This document shows positions 43,198 through 52,395 of a stretch of 64,000 nt of DNA, piece after piece. The notes beneath the pieces were generated by a model. That model saw nothing but the letters and a program-made list of their open reading frames with translations, had not been told where the DNA came from and did no database searches. Source of the DNA: Cellulophaga sp. RHA19 (GTDB lineage Bacteria; Bacteroidota; Bacteroidia; Flavobacteriales; Flavobacteriaceae). Within the stretch, counting starts at the first letter, position 1. Each line of letters begins with the position of its first letter. Location of the stretch: the NCBI RefSeq assembly GCF_002813425.1, contig NZ_PHUL01000001.1:2301001-2365000 (forward strand), written 5' to 3'. The position numbers and the translations under genes were made by a program.

Positions 43198-45924
43198 TTA
43201 TCGTTTTAAAGAAAAATGACCGTTAAAGTCTCTGCCATTTTCAAGTTTAGCTCTAAACCAATAGTCAGACTCAGGAACCGGAATCCCTTTGCTATCGCCA
43301 TCCCAACCGCTAGAACTGGGGTCTATTTTAGCAACAAGCACACCGTATCTATCAAAAATATAAATATCACTTTTAGCTAAAAAAGTAGAACTAATACCAC
43401 TAATTTGCCAAGTATCATTAATAGCATCACCGTTAGGTGTAAACGTTTTAGGGTAGCCAATTACAGAAACTTCAAAAGGAGCTGTAGTTCCGCATCCTTT
43501 TTTATCTCTAACAAAAACCTCTAAAATACCTGTAGGCACATTAGTAAAAGTGTTGCTATCTTGGTATGGACCAAGTGGATTTAGAATTGCATATTCGTAA
43601 TCACCATCACCAGTAACAATAATACTAATACTATTGTTGTTACTTAAATCCTTAACCTCTACATTAGTAATTACAGCTATGTTAGACGGCGTAACTTTAA
43701 ACTCTTTACTATTAACACAATTTAGTGTACCACCATTGTAACTGTAACCAACCTCTAACCTGTAGTTTCCAACAGCAGTAATAGTTGCGTTTGCTGTATT
43801 AGAAATTAAATTTTCAGTGCCATTAGCTTCAATTTTTAACCATTGGTACATATCAAACCCAACTTCTGCATTTAGTTCTAAAACAGGATTGTCTGTACAT
43901 AAAAAATACTCGTCATTAATAACAACTTCTGGGGTTGGTTGTACAATTAAAGTAATTTCTTCCACGCCTTGGCATTGATTACTAGCTTCTAGTCTGGCAT
44001 ATAAAGTTGCCGAAGTAGAAATATAATCCTCACCAGAAATAGGATTAAACTCTAAAGAAGCATCTTGAATAGAAGCATAAAAACTAACTTCCAGTCCAGG
44101 GTAATCTTTAGTTTTTATAGCGTCTAGGTTAAAAGAGCCTGTTTTTTCTGTATCTAAAGCATTAACATCACACGCATAATATGGTAATCTAGTTGGTAAA
44201 CTGCTTGTGGTAGGTTGTACTTCTAAAATTAACTCTGCGTAAACAACACAGTTGTTTTCGTTAGTAACACTGGTATATATGGTTTGCTTAGTAGCCGTTG
44301 TGTTTCTGTAACCAATTGGGTTTGTAATTGGATTGTTAGCATCACGATCTGTTATTGATGCGTAAAAATTGACCGTATTTTCTGCAATACCATTGGAAAT
44401 ATCAAAACTAGCTTGCTCTAGATTAAAACTAGCAAAACCATCTGTAGAATTGCTATCTAAATCGCACTGTGTTAAAGTAGTGTTTAAGGCAATAGGTAAT
44501 GTGTTAATATTTACTTGTGCTTCTCCAATTATAGGACATTCTGATGGGTCTGCTGGAGTAACTTCTAATGCATATTTTCCGGCATCTGCTAAAGTTGCGT
44601 TAGTAATGTTTAATATATTACTATTATTTATTATTGGTACTCCGTTTAAAGACCATGCGTAAGTTGCTCCAGGAAAATTATCTACTTCTAGTGTAAAATT
44701 ATCTGTTTCACAAATAGTTAAAGATGGACTAGTACTTCCGTCTGTATTTTTAACTAAATCTTCTTTAGCAAAAAAAGACTGTATAAAAGGAGGTAATCCC
44801 TGTGTAGCTAATTTTCCTTGTAAGTTTACAGCATTGTGCTGGTAACCAGCTGCAGTGCCTAATTGATTGGGGTTGTTAATAACACCTAAATACTGTGTTC
44901 CTTGGTCATAAGAGTTTGCAATGGTTCTGTAAATTTTACCATTTTCGGCCAATTGTAAAGCGCCACGGTAAATGTTTCTATTGTCTAAAATAACTTCACT
45001 AGAAGAGATGTTTGCGGCTGTTAAATTGTATTGTAAAAGGTTAGATGTTTCTGTGACTAAACCTTGTTGGGCATTGTAAGTGTGTACGTAAAGCAACTTG
45101 TTGTTAGGCGAAAATTCTAGACCGTATGGATCTTTATTTGGAGCATTAATGTTTATACGTTGTTCATTACTCAGTACACCAGTATCTGCATTAAAATCGT
45201 ATAAATATAAACCTTGACTAACGTTAGCTGATGCCATTTTGGTACCATCTGCAGATAGTTTTAAATAACCTCTTTTGTCTGTTATAAAACTATTTACTTT
45301 AGATTTTACAGAGGTCGTCACAACACCAGTGTCATTTACTTCAAAAGCGTGAAAAGTATCAAAAACCCCCTCGCTACCATCATTGGTTGCATAGGTAATT
45401 ACCCAAACAGATTTATTAAAACAATCTTTAAGAACCGCTGTAATTTTCTCAGAGCAATAATCTAAAAGTCGAACGTTTTTAGACGTAACAGCTCCTTTTC
45501 CTCCATCTAAAGACATATCTACAGTAGAATAATTAAGGCCATAATCTGGATCTGTTTCAATAACACTAGTATCTACAGTAAAAATGTAAAAAATATTAGT
45601 GTCTTTTTGGTTGGGAACAATTAATGCCGACTGAGAACTAGATGGGTCTCCGTACAAGCCAGTACCATTTTGCATAAGAACATGGTCTTTGGTATATACT
45701 CGTATGCCATCTGTGTAAAATAATAAATTACCAGTGTCATCAGATATTGTAGCACAACCTTCAGTAGTATTTAATTTACCATCTGTAACAGCGGTAACGC
45801 TACCATCATTATTAAAACGCAAACCAGCACCTTCTCCAAAATACCAGTTAGAAGCCTGAGTTTGGCCAAAAGAAAGTAAGGGCAACAGCAGAGCCATTGC
45901 AAGGAGTTTTGTGGTTGGTTTCAT
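43198..45924 (-). CDS. Secreted T9SS type B protein with PKD/Ig-like domains
   Basis: 908 aa. Signal peptide (KPTTKLLAMALLLPLLSFGQ), then a 350-residue segment with WD40-like repeats (LKLSADGTKMASANV, LEFSPNNKLLYVHTYN), followed by Ig/PKD-like units (FTLEVDNFPGATYAWSLNG, LADAGKYALEV, and so on). The C-terminal 85 residues are a gliding-motility-type (CHU_C, type B) sorting domain: FTPNGDAINDTWQISGI, IYIFDRYGVLVAKID, and SDYWFRAKLENG. Probably surface-exposed. A short hairpin (45927-45946) lies 2 bp before its start. Confidence 0.9.
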   Translation of the reverse strand: MKPTTKLLAMALLLPLLSFGQTQASNWYFGEGAGLRFNNDGSVTAVTDGKLNTTEGCATISDDTGNLLFYTDGIRVYTKDHVLMQNGTGLYGDPSSSQSALIVPNQKDTNIFYIFTVDTSVIETDPDYGLNYSTVDMSLDGGKGAVTSKNVRLLDYCSEKITAVLKDCFNKSVWVITYATNDGSEGVFDTFHAFEVNDTGVVTTSVKSKVNSFITDKRGYLKLSADGTKMASANVSQGLYLYDFNADTGVLSNEQRININAPNKDPYGLEFSPNNKLLYVHTYNAQQGLVTETSNLLQYNLTAANISSSEVILDNRNIYRGALQLAENGKIYRTIANSYDQGTQYLGVINNPNQLGTAAGYQHNAVNLQGKLATQGLPPFIQSFFAKEDLVKNTDGSTSPSLTICETDNFTLEVDNFPGATYAWSLNGVPIINNSNILNITNATLADAGKYALEVTPADPSECPIIGEAQVNINTLPIALNTTLTQCDLDSNSTDGFASFNLEQASFDISNGIAENTVNFYASITDRDANNPITNPIGYRNTTATKQTIYTSVTNENNCVVYAELILEVQPTTSSLPTRLPYYACDVNALDTEKTGSFNLDAIKTKDYPGLEVSFYASIQDASLEFNPISGEDYISTSATLYARLEASNQCQGVEEITLIVQPTPEVVINDEYFLCTDNPVLELNAEVGFDMYQWLKIEANGTENLISNTANATITAVGNYRLEVGYSYNGGTLNCVNSKEFKVTPSNIAVITNVEVKDLSNNNSISIIVTGDGDYEYAILNPLGPYQDSNTFTNVPTGILEVFVRDKKGCGTTAPFEVSVIGYPKTFTPNGDAINDTWQISGISSTFLAKSDIYIFDRYGVLVAKIDPSSSGWDGDSKGIPVPESDYWFRAKLENGRDFNGHFSLKR

Positions 45925-45926
45925 AA

Positions 45927-45946
45927 AAGCGTTCTCTAAAACGCTT
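45927..45946 (-). promoter_or_regulatory. Hairpin in the leader of the T9SS type B gene
   Basis: AAGCGTT and AACGCTT with a 6-base loop, 2 bp before the ATG (at 45922-45924). Could limit ribosome access; a chance palindrome is possible. Confidence 0.35.
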
Positions 45947-46059
45947 AAATATACTTATAAATCTCTTTTTTTTAACATAAAATTATACATTAATTATACT
46001 ATTGGGTTGATTTTTGTAAGAAATTTATATTGTAGTTTAAATTATTAAAAATAGTTATT

Positions 46060-46749
46060 ATGAGAAAATCAATAATCAAATCAACCAAATTAAAAACACT
46101 ATTTATAGTATTGTTTGTAGGTGTTTTACATTTAGAAGCTCAAGTTTCTGATGTTAATTTAACAAACTTGTATAGTAGAATGACAGTGACATCTTTTGAT
46201 AGCTCTTCTTCAGGCGATATTAAAGGAGATAGTTATATAATAGATGACTTTAGACCAGCTAAATTAGCAAAGGATAAAAAAACATTTTTTGTAAGGTACA
46301 ATGCTTATAAAGATGAAATGGAAATTCAACGAGGTAAAGATGCTTATTATTTATCTCGTTTTTATGATTTACCTATTATTTTCGTTAACACAAATGAAGT
46401 ATACAAGATGTTTGATTATGATAAAGGAAAAAAAACGGGTTATTTTCTTTTACTAAAAGAAGGAGAAAAAATTTCTTTATTACTAAAACAAACAATTAAA
46501 TATTATGAAGCTCATAAAGCAAAAACTGGTTATGGTAAATCAGAACCTAAAAGATTAGAGAGAGAGGATGATGTTTTATATTATTCTAACAAGGAAAATA
46601 TTGCTGTTAAGATGCCAAAGAAGAAAAAAGATATTATTGGTTTATTTGACAGCAAAGAAAAAGATCTGGAAAGTTTTATAAAACAGAATAATTTGAATTT
46701 GAAGAAAAAAGAAGACTTAATTAAACTTTTTTCTTTTTATAACTCATAA
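46060..46749 (+). CDS. Exported protein of unknown function
   Basis: 229 aa with a signal peptide (KLKTLFIVLFVGVLHLEAQ). The mature part is rich in Lys, Asp, Glu and Tyr: DFRPAKLAKDKKTFFVRYNAYKDEMEI, YYLSRFYDLPIIFVNTNEVYKMF, FLLLKEGEKISLLLKQTIKYYE. The pattern is common among uncharacterised secreted flavobacterial proteins. No enzyme motif. Its terminator overlaps the end of the ABC permease gene. Confidence 0.7.
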   Translation: MRKSIIKSTKLKTLFIVLFVGVLHLEAQVSDVNLTNLYSRMTVTSFDSSSSGDIKGDSYIIDDFRPAKLAKDKKTFFVRYNAYKDEMEIQRGKDAYYLSRFYDLPIIFVNTNEVYKMFDYDKGKKTGYFLLLKEGEKISLLLKQTIKYYEAHKAKTGYGKSEPKRLEREDDVLYYSNKENIAVKMPKKKKDIIGLFDSKEKDLESFIKQNNLNLKKKEDLIKLFSFYNS

Positions 46750-46756
46750 ATTGAAA

Positions 46757-46788
46757 AAAAAAGCGAGACTTACAAGTCTCGCTTTTTT
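46757..46788. terminator. Bidirectional terminator overlapping the ABC permease 3' end
   Basis: AAAAAAGCGAGACTT pairs with AAGTCTCGCTTTTTT, a 15-bp stem. The right arm codes for the last residues of the permease (LLKKRDL) and its stop codon (46770-46772) is in the centre. Confidence 0.85.
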
Positions 46789-47603
46789 AGTAATACGTAT
46801 GATAAATATATAAAAATAGCGGTCCAGCATAATACAATTACCAATTGTAAAGGTTGCACACTATAATCTCTAGATATATCTTCACCAACTTGCTGCGCTG
46901 CAGACTTAATAACATTTAACCTACTAAAAGGTTCTGTAATGGTACTCCACATAGATCCAAAAGGGAAAAAGCTAGTTACATTATCTGCTAATTCTTTAGA
47001 GTATTTAGATGCTAAGTATGTGTAAGGGATAATTTCTGCTCCAATAAACCAGATAAATAAAAAGCCTAATGCAAAAGCAGAACGTTTTACCAATACAGCA
47101 ACAAAAAAGCAGAAAGAGAAAAAACCAATAAGTTTTACAAAGTATGCTACCAAATATTCTAAATCAGAAAAAATAATTGAAGCTTCATTAAAATCTGAAT
47201 AAATTAAACCCAGAAATAATGAAATAAGGAATATAAAAATAGTAGATGCTAAAGAGAATACACCTATTGTTAAAAATTTTGAGAGTATTAATTCCTTTTT
47301 AGATAAGCCGTCTATTAGGTTTTGTTTTATTGTTTTGTTGCTATATTCATTAGCAATCATAGAGACTATAACAATGGCTAAAAAGAGTTTTAAAAAGGCG
47401 GCCATAAACGTGTTAAAGTGCCATATGTATGGAAAATTGAAAATACCAACATCTGCAATATGAAATTTTAAAGGACCAAAATCTACCTTTATCATAGATA
47501 TACCAGCTATAAGTATCATTAATATAAAGTAAGCAAGTATTAAAACTTTACTAGCTCTATTATTCCATAATTTTATAAATTCTATTTGTAGTAAACGTAA
47601 CAT
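46770..47603 (-). CDS. ABC transporter permease (ABC-2 type)
   Basis: 277 aa, about six membrane helices. Starts MLRLLQIEFIKLWNNRASKVLILAYF, the usual opening of ABC-2 permeases of the NatB/BcrB kind, followed by NEYSNKTIKQNLIDGLSKKELILSK. It pairs with the ATPase gene upstream (28-bp gap). Substrate unknown. Confidence 0.88.
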   Translation of the reverse strand: MLRLLQIEFIKLWNNRASKVLILAYFILMILIAGISMIKVDFGPLKFHIADVGIFNFPYIWHFNTFMAAFLKLFLAIVIVSMIANEYSNKTIKQNLIDGLSKKELILSKFLTIGVFSLASTIFIFLISLFLGLIYSDFNEASIIFSDLEYLVAYFVKLIGFFSFCFFVAVLVKRSAFALGFLFIWFIGAEIIPYTYLASKYSKELADNVTSFFPFGSMWSTITEPFSRLNVIKSAAQQVGEDISRDYSVQPLQLVIVLCWTAIFIYLSYVLLKKRDL

Positions 47604-47630
47604 ATTTTTTAGTTTTTTTGATTGGAGTGA

Positions 47631-48533
47631 TTAGTTAGATTGATTTTTAGTAAGCTCTAAGAATTGTTCTTCTAAGCTTTCTTTACGTTTAACTAAGTGT
47701 GATAAATTTATTCCGGCAGTAAAAAGCTCTTTATTTAATTGTGAAGCACTTAATTCTGTTTTTAAATTTGCAGTTATAAGTCCGTTTTCTTCAGTAATAG
47801 AGCTAAAATTTGAATTTGTTTTTAAAAATGATAACAGTGCTTCATTATCTTCAGCTTTTAGTTCAAAAAAGCCATAACTAGCAATCATTTCATCTACACG
47901 ACCCGAATATAATTTTTCTCCTTTTCTTAAAATAACAACGTGGCTACATACTTTTTCTACTTCATCTAAAAGGTGTGAAGCAAGTAAAATTGTAGTTCCT
48001 TGCGCAGCAATAACCTTTATGATTTCTCTAATTTGATGAATTCCTTGTGGGTCTAAACCATTTGTAGGTTCGTCTAAAATAAGTATTTCAGGATCATTAA
48101 GAAGGGCAGAGGCAATAGCTAATCTCTGTTTCATACCCAATGAGTAGGTTTTAAACTTACTATTTTTACGGTCTAAAAGTCCAACCAACTCTAGTTTTTC
48201 TTCGATTTTAGCTTCATCTACCTCCTTAATTTTACAAACTAATTTTAGGTTTTGAACGGCCGTCATATATGGATAAAAATTTGGTCGCTCTATAATAGCG
48301 CCAACTCTTTTTAATGCTTGGTGTGTATTTATGCTCCCATCAAACCAACTAAAATCTCCAGAAGTTTTGTTAACTACATTTAGTACAATACCAAGTGTTG
48401 TAGATTTACCACTACCATTAGGACCTAAAATACCATAAACATTTCCTTTTTCTATAGTAAAAGATAAATCTTTTACTGCGGTTAAATAACCGAATTTTTT
48501 TGTGAGATTTTTTACTGTAAGTATTGTTTCCAA
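47631..48533 (-). CDS. ABC transporter ATP-binding protein
   Basis: 300 aa. Walker A GPNGSGKSTTLGIVLN near 38, signature YSLGMKQRLAIASALL, Walker B EILILDEPTNGLDPQG, H-loop in LLASHLLDEVEK. The C-terminal 80 residues form the regulatory tail of BcrA/CcmA-type ATPases. Drives the permease encoded 28 bp downstream. Cargo unknown: peptide antibiotic resistance and membrane export are both possible. Confidence 0.93.
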   Translation of the reverse strand: METILTVKNLTKKFGYLTAVKDLSFTIEKGNVYGILGPNGSGKSTTLGIVLNVVNKTSGDFSWFDGSINTHQALKRVGAIIERPNFYPYMTAVQNLKLVCKIKEVDEAKIEEKLELVGLLDRKNSKFKTYSLGMKQRLAIASALLNDPEILILDEPTNGLDPQGIHQIREIIKVIAAQGTTILLASHLLDEVEKVCSHVVILRKGEKLYSGRVDEMIASYGFFELKAEDNEALLSFLKTNSNFSSITEENGLITANLKTELSASQLNKELFTAGINLSHLVKRKESLEEQFLELTKNQSN

Positions 48534-48633
48534 GAGTAGCTGGTTTTAATGATTGTTACGGTCATAAGACGAGCTACCTAAGAATTTGTTACAAAACCTT
48601 ACAAATTGTTTTTTATAATATATTATTTATGAA

Positions 48634-51084
48634 TTAATTTAACTTAACTCTATGTGTAATTCTACGGTTTGTAATAACAGTTTTAGGCCTCCCAAGCATT
48701 ACAATAGTTGGGTCGTCTGGTTCTCCATCTCCATTATTGTCTACGTTGGCACTTTCGTTAGGATCATCAGAAGTATCAGAAATAACAAAACCATTTGGCA
48801 GTTCTCCTTGCGCAGTTGCGGTATTAGTAACTAAAAGAGACATTAGCTCTGTATTATTTATAGCGTGTGTTAAAGTAAAGCTAGTAGATTCTGAGGGTGC
48901 TAACGTAGCTACAGCTGCCGGACTAATACTTCCAGGATCAGCAATAGGATCTGTAATAGTTACATTGGTTAGTGTGCTTGGTCCGTTATTAGTTACAGTT
49001 AGCAAATACGTAATTTGTTCGTTTAAAGAATCATAAGATCCGTCTGGAGCAGGTAAAGCAACTTTTGTTATTGTGATTTCATTATTATTAATGGTAACAG
49101 TTTCTGTCATATCATCAGTAGTTGTATTACTATCTGTCTGATCTTGAGAGTTTGTAACTGTGTTTGTGTAAGATGAAACAGTTGTGTTAAAAGGTAATTC
49201 ACCTGCTTGTACTTCTAATGTTATAGAAACTAATTCACCTTTGGTTAGTGTACCTATTGTCCATTCTGGAGCAGACCAAGAACCAACAGTTGGATTAGCT
49301 GATAACAGGGTTAAACCAGCAGGAATAACATCTGTTATTTTTAAGTTGGTAACATCGTTAATACCAAGACTTTCAACAGTTATTTTATATTCAAAAATAT
49401 CTCCTTCTAATATAGAGCTTACATTAGCTGTTTTTTTAACAACTATATCTGGTAAGCAATAATAAGCCGCTGTTGGTTGTGAGTCATATGTACAACCTCC
49501 TTTGGTTACTCTTACAAAATAGTCTCCAGCTTCATTAGGCGTATAGCTAGAAAATATTGCTCCAGGTACAGCAACACCATTCTGGTACCATTGGTATGCA
49601 TCAAAATTCGCATCTACAACTTGTATTATAGAGCCCGGCAAACAGCCACCACCAGTCACTTGTAAGTCTACTTCTGGGACAGTATCAAATCCAGAAAAAT
49701 AGCCTGCAATACCTCTTGCGCCATTAAACCCTAAAAAACCTACGGCAATAGGTCCTGTAGATTGTACAGAAACATTACCTTTTAAGTTAGGAACATAAAA
49801 TGTTTTCCAATCAGGTGAACCAGCTACGGCAGATGATGCTGGTAATGTAACATTACCATTACCATCTGTTACGCTAATGTTACCATCCGGAGTAGAGGTA
49901 GAGGCTATAATGGTTACACCACCATTCATTTTAACACCAGCGGCATCTTTAATATCTGGAATATTATTTAAATTATCTGGTAATAAACAGTTTACTGGCG
50001 CAACAAAGTTTAAGCCTACTGTTACTATAGAGCTGTCTCCAGCTAAGGATTGATAAGCATATGCATCTTTAGATGTTGTTACAAACATATTTCCACCAGC
50101 AGCATTACTAGAATAATAACTATCTGGAATTTCAAAATAATCTCCGTTGTTTATGGTAGCAATAGGTGTTGTAGAGCCATTTACAAATATATCAGTACTA
50201 TTTTGTGTACCAATAATTATTGGTTTTTCTGTTTCACTATTACCATTACCCCTTATAAAAACATATTCTTTTCCTATTTTATTTTGTGGTACAGGTTGGT
50301 CTATTGCAGCATCTCTACTAGAACTATTGTTTCTTACAGCAATGTTAAGTCCGCCATTACTAATAACAATATCTTTTGTAGATTGTATTGTAGCTCCTAA
50401 CCATCCATCTACATTTGCTGTAGTTTGCTTAACGTATGCTTCAAAAACAAATGACTCGTTTTCATTTAATGTAATTTGGTAGGTGTCATCTGTAATACCA
50501 CCTGCGTTACCACCAAGTCTAAACTCACTATTAGGGTCATACCCAGATAAGGTAACTACGGTATTATCTTCTGTAGCCATTATACCTAGTGCATTAGTTA
50601 AGCTATTATGCTTTCCTCTGTTAGGTATACCTCCCCACTTAAAAATTTGTCCCATTGCTTGCCTACCTTTACTAGTAAGTGATGTGGATTGAGAACTAGA
50701 ACTACCTCTATAATTTATATAAAACTTTTCTCCACCAGGGGACTCAAAGCGTAAGCCACTTTGTGTTAATACAACCCCAGTGTTAGCATTTTTTACTAAT
50801 GTAATATTATTATCTCCATTTGGTAAATTATAAGTTGCAGGAGCTGTATTAGAAACTGTTAAAGTTGCTATTGGAGCGGCAATAGTACCTTGGTAAACGT
50901 TTACAGTAAAAGCTGTAGTTTCTGGAGTAGATAAATATACAACCTGCTCTCTAACAGCTTGATTATTTCCTCCTTGTTTTAAAGGTGGCAGATAATGTAA
51001 ATCACTTAATTGAGCGTAACCAAAATAGTTAAATATTAAAAATAGCAGTATGCTAAATTTTTTTATAGATTTAATGTTGTTCAT
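48634..51084 (-). CDS. Secreted DUF11-repeat protein, no recognisable sorting domain
   Basis: 816 aa. Signal peptide (KKFSILLFLIFNYFGYAQ), an IgGFc-binding-like N-terminal region (~30-470: LPPLKQGGNNQAVREQVVYLSTPE in parts, GRQAMGQIFKWGG, PVPQNKIGKEYVFIRG), one Ig-like domain (YQWYQNGVAVPGA), then two DUF11 units (DIVVKKTANVSSILEGD, ITITKVALPAPDG). It ends in a basic tail (PKTVITNRRITHRVKLN) rather than a type A or B T9SS domain. Surface or matrix protein. The missing sorting domain may be real or the result of truncation. Confidence 0.82.
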   Translation of the reverse strand: MNNIKSIKKFSILLFLIFNYFGYAQLSDLHYLPPLKQGGNNQAVREQVVYLSTPETTAFTVNVYQGTIAAPIATLTVSNTAPATYNLPNGDNNITLVKNANTGVVLTQSGLRFESPGGEKFYINYRGSSSSQSTSLTSKGRQAMGQIFKWGGIPNRGKHNSLTNALGIMATEDNTVVTLSGYDPNSEFRLGGNAGGITDDTYQITLNENESFVFEAYVKQTTANVDGWLGATIQSTKDIVISNGGLNIAVRNNSSSRDAAIDQPVPQNKIGKEYVFIRGNGNSETEKPIIIGTQNSTDIFVNGSTTPIATINNGDYFEIPDSYYSSNAAGGNMFVTTSKDAYAYQSLAGDSSIVTVGLNFVAPVNCLLPDNLNNIPDIKDAAGVKMNGGVTIIASTSTPDGNISVTDGNGNVTLPASSAVAGSPDWKTFYVPNLKGNVSVQSTGPIAVGFLGFNGARGIAGYFSGFDTVPEVDLQVTGGGCLPGSIIQVVDANFDAYQWYQNGVAVPGAIFSSYTPNEAGDYFVRVTKGGCTYDSQPTAAYYCLPDIVVKKTANVSSILEGDIFEYKITVESLGINDVTNLKITDVIPAGLTLLSANPTVGSWSAPEWTIGTLTKGELVSITLEVQAGELPFNTTVSSYTNTVTNSQDQTDSNTTTDDMTETVTINNNEITITKVALPAPDGSYDSLNEQITYLLTVTNNGPSTLTNVTITDPIADPGSISPAAVATLAPSESTSFTLTHAINNTELMSLLVTNTATAQGELPNGFVISDTSDDPNESANVDNNGDGEPDDPTIVMLGRPKTVITNRRITHRVKLN

Positions 51085-51256
51085 TTTTATTTTTATAGAA
51101 TATTGTAAAAGAACAAATACTACAATGATTATCTAAATTTATGTTGTATAGCTACAACTTATTGTTGTAATATGTTAAAATTGGTAGTTAATAAATATAT
51201 TTTTTTCCTTTTTTATCTCAACTATTTACTTATTTTTATTAAAAACGAAATATAAA

Positions 51257-52342
51257 ATGTCGGAAGAGAAATTAATGTCTAAAAAGAAACCTGCATATCC
51301 GGTTAATAGCCAGTTAGATGCCTATTTGGAACATTATAATAGAAAAATGGAGATTCCTATTTTTTATGAAGATTTATTACGTTTTTCTGGTTCTGTAGTT
51401 GTCTATGATTCAGATGATAACGATACCTTATGGGTACGTGTTTACTACTCTGAGTTTGATAGAGCAGAGATAGATTTAAGCTTAAAAAAAGTATATTCGA
51501 TATTACTTTCTGATGGAGGAGATAATATAATACAGTACTTAAATGTGGATGCTGTGGATTTTTGCACCTTTGGAAACTCTAAGCCTTTTAGAATAAAAGT
51601 GCGTAATATTTTGAATGATAACTTTACATATTTTTATATTAAAAAAACTGATGCATCTAGAATTTATGGATTAGAACTAGAGCATATGTTATCACCTTAT
51701 AATCTTAACTTTTTAGTATATAAAGATACTTTAATAGAAGAGCATATATCTGGCATTCCAGGAGATGTTTTTATAAAAGATATGTTACCAAACTGTAGTG
51801 AGTCTGAAAAAGCGCAGCTAGCAAAAGAGTTTGTAAAGTTTAATGAGCGTTGTATGATTAGACTTTTAGGAGATATGAGGTCTTACAACTATGTAATTGT
51901 ACCTGTACATGATTTTGACCAAGTTGTTTATCGTATTAGAGCAATAGATTTTGATCAGCAATGTTTTGAAGGGAAATTAAAAGTTTACAGACCACAGTTC
52001 TTTAAAGAAAACTTTCAGATGGTAGAGTTGGTGCGTAAAAAACTATTAATAAGTTCTGTAGATCAGTATAAATTAGAAGAACGTTCTATAGTAGCAAAAC
52101 GAATAAAAAGTTCTGGTAATAGAATAAAAAAACTTAGAAATATTTGTAAAAAGGACACAATTTCTACTCCAGAAAACATAAAACTTTTACGAAAAGAAAT
52201 TTATGAATTGACATTAGATATGCAATTTAAAAAATGCAGAAAGATGGGAAGAGTTTTAGATTTGGCATTGGATTTTGTTAAGCGAAATTACGAAGATGTG
52301 AGTATGAAACAAATAATGGAGAATAGGATTAAAATAGATTAA
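51257..52342 (+). CDS. Conserved hypothetical with kinase-like motifs
   Basis: 361 aa, no signal peptide. I do not recognise a named family. The middle has the motif order of the protein-kinase-like fold: FYIKK (126-130) as the ATP-binding Lys strand, LELEH (139-143) as the helix-C Glu, EEHISG (161-166) as a hinge, then LLGDMRSYNYVIV (203-215) and RAIDFDQQ (228-235), matching a catalytic GD-x4-N loop and DFD metal site of aminoglycoside- or fructosamine-type kinases. The C-terminal 90 residues are a basic helical tail (KRIKSSGNRIKKLR). Substrate unknown. Confidence 0.65.
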   Translation: MSEEKLMSKKKPAYPVNSQLDAYLEHYNRKMEIPIFYEDLLRFSGSVVVYDSDDNDTLWVRVYYSEFDRAEIDLSLKKVYSILLSDGGDNIIQYLNVDAVDFCTFGNSKPFRIKVRNILNDNFTYFYIKKTDASRIYGLELEHMLSPYNLNFLVYKDTLIEEHISGIPGDVFIKDMLPNCSESEKAQLAKEFVKFNERCMIRLLGDMRSYNYVIVPVHDFDQVVYRIRAIDFDQQCFEGKLKVYRPQFFKENFQMVELVRKKLLISSVDQYKLEERSIVAKRIKSSGNRIKKLRNICKKDTISTPENIKLLRKEIYELTLDMQFKKCRKMGRVLDLALDFVKRNYEDVSMKQIMENRIKID

Positions 52343-52395
52343 TCTTATGCTCCATTAGATATAAATAATAAGCTAAAACTACTTATTTGCTAGTT

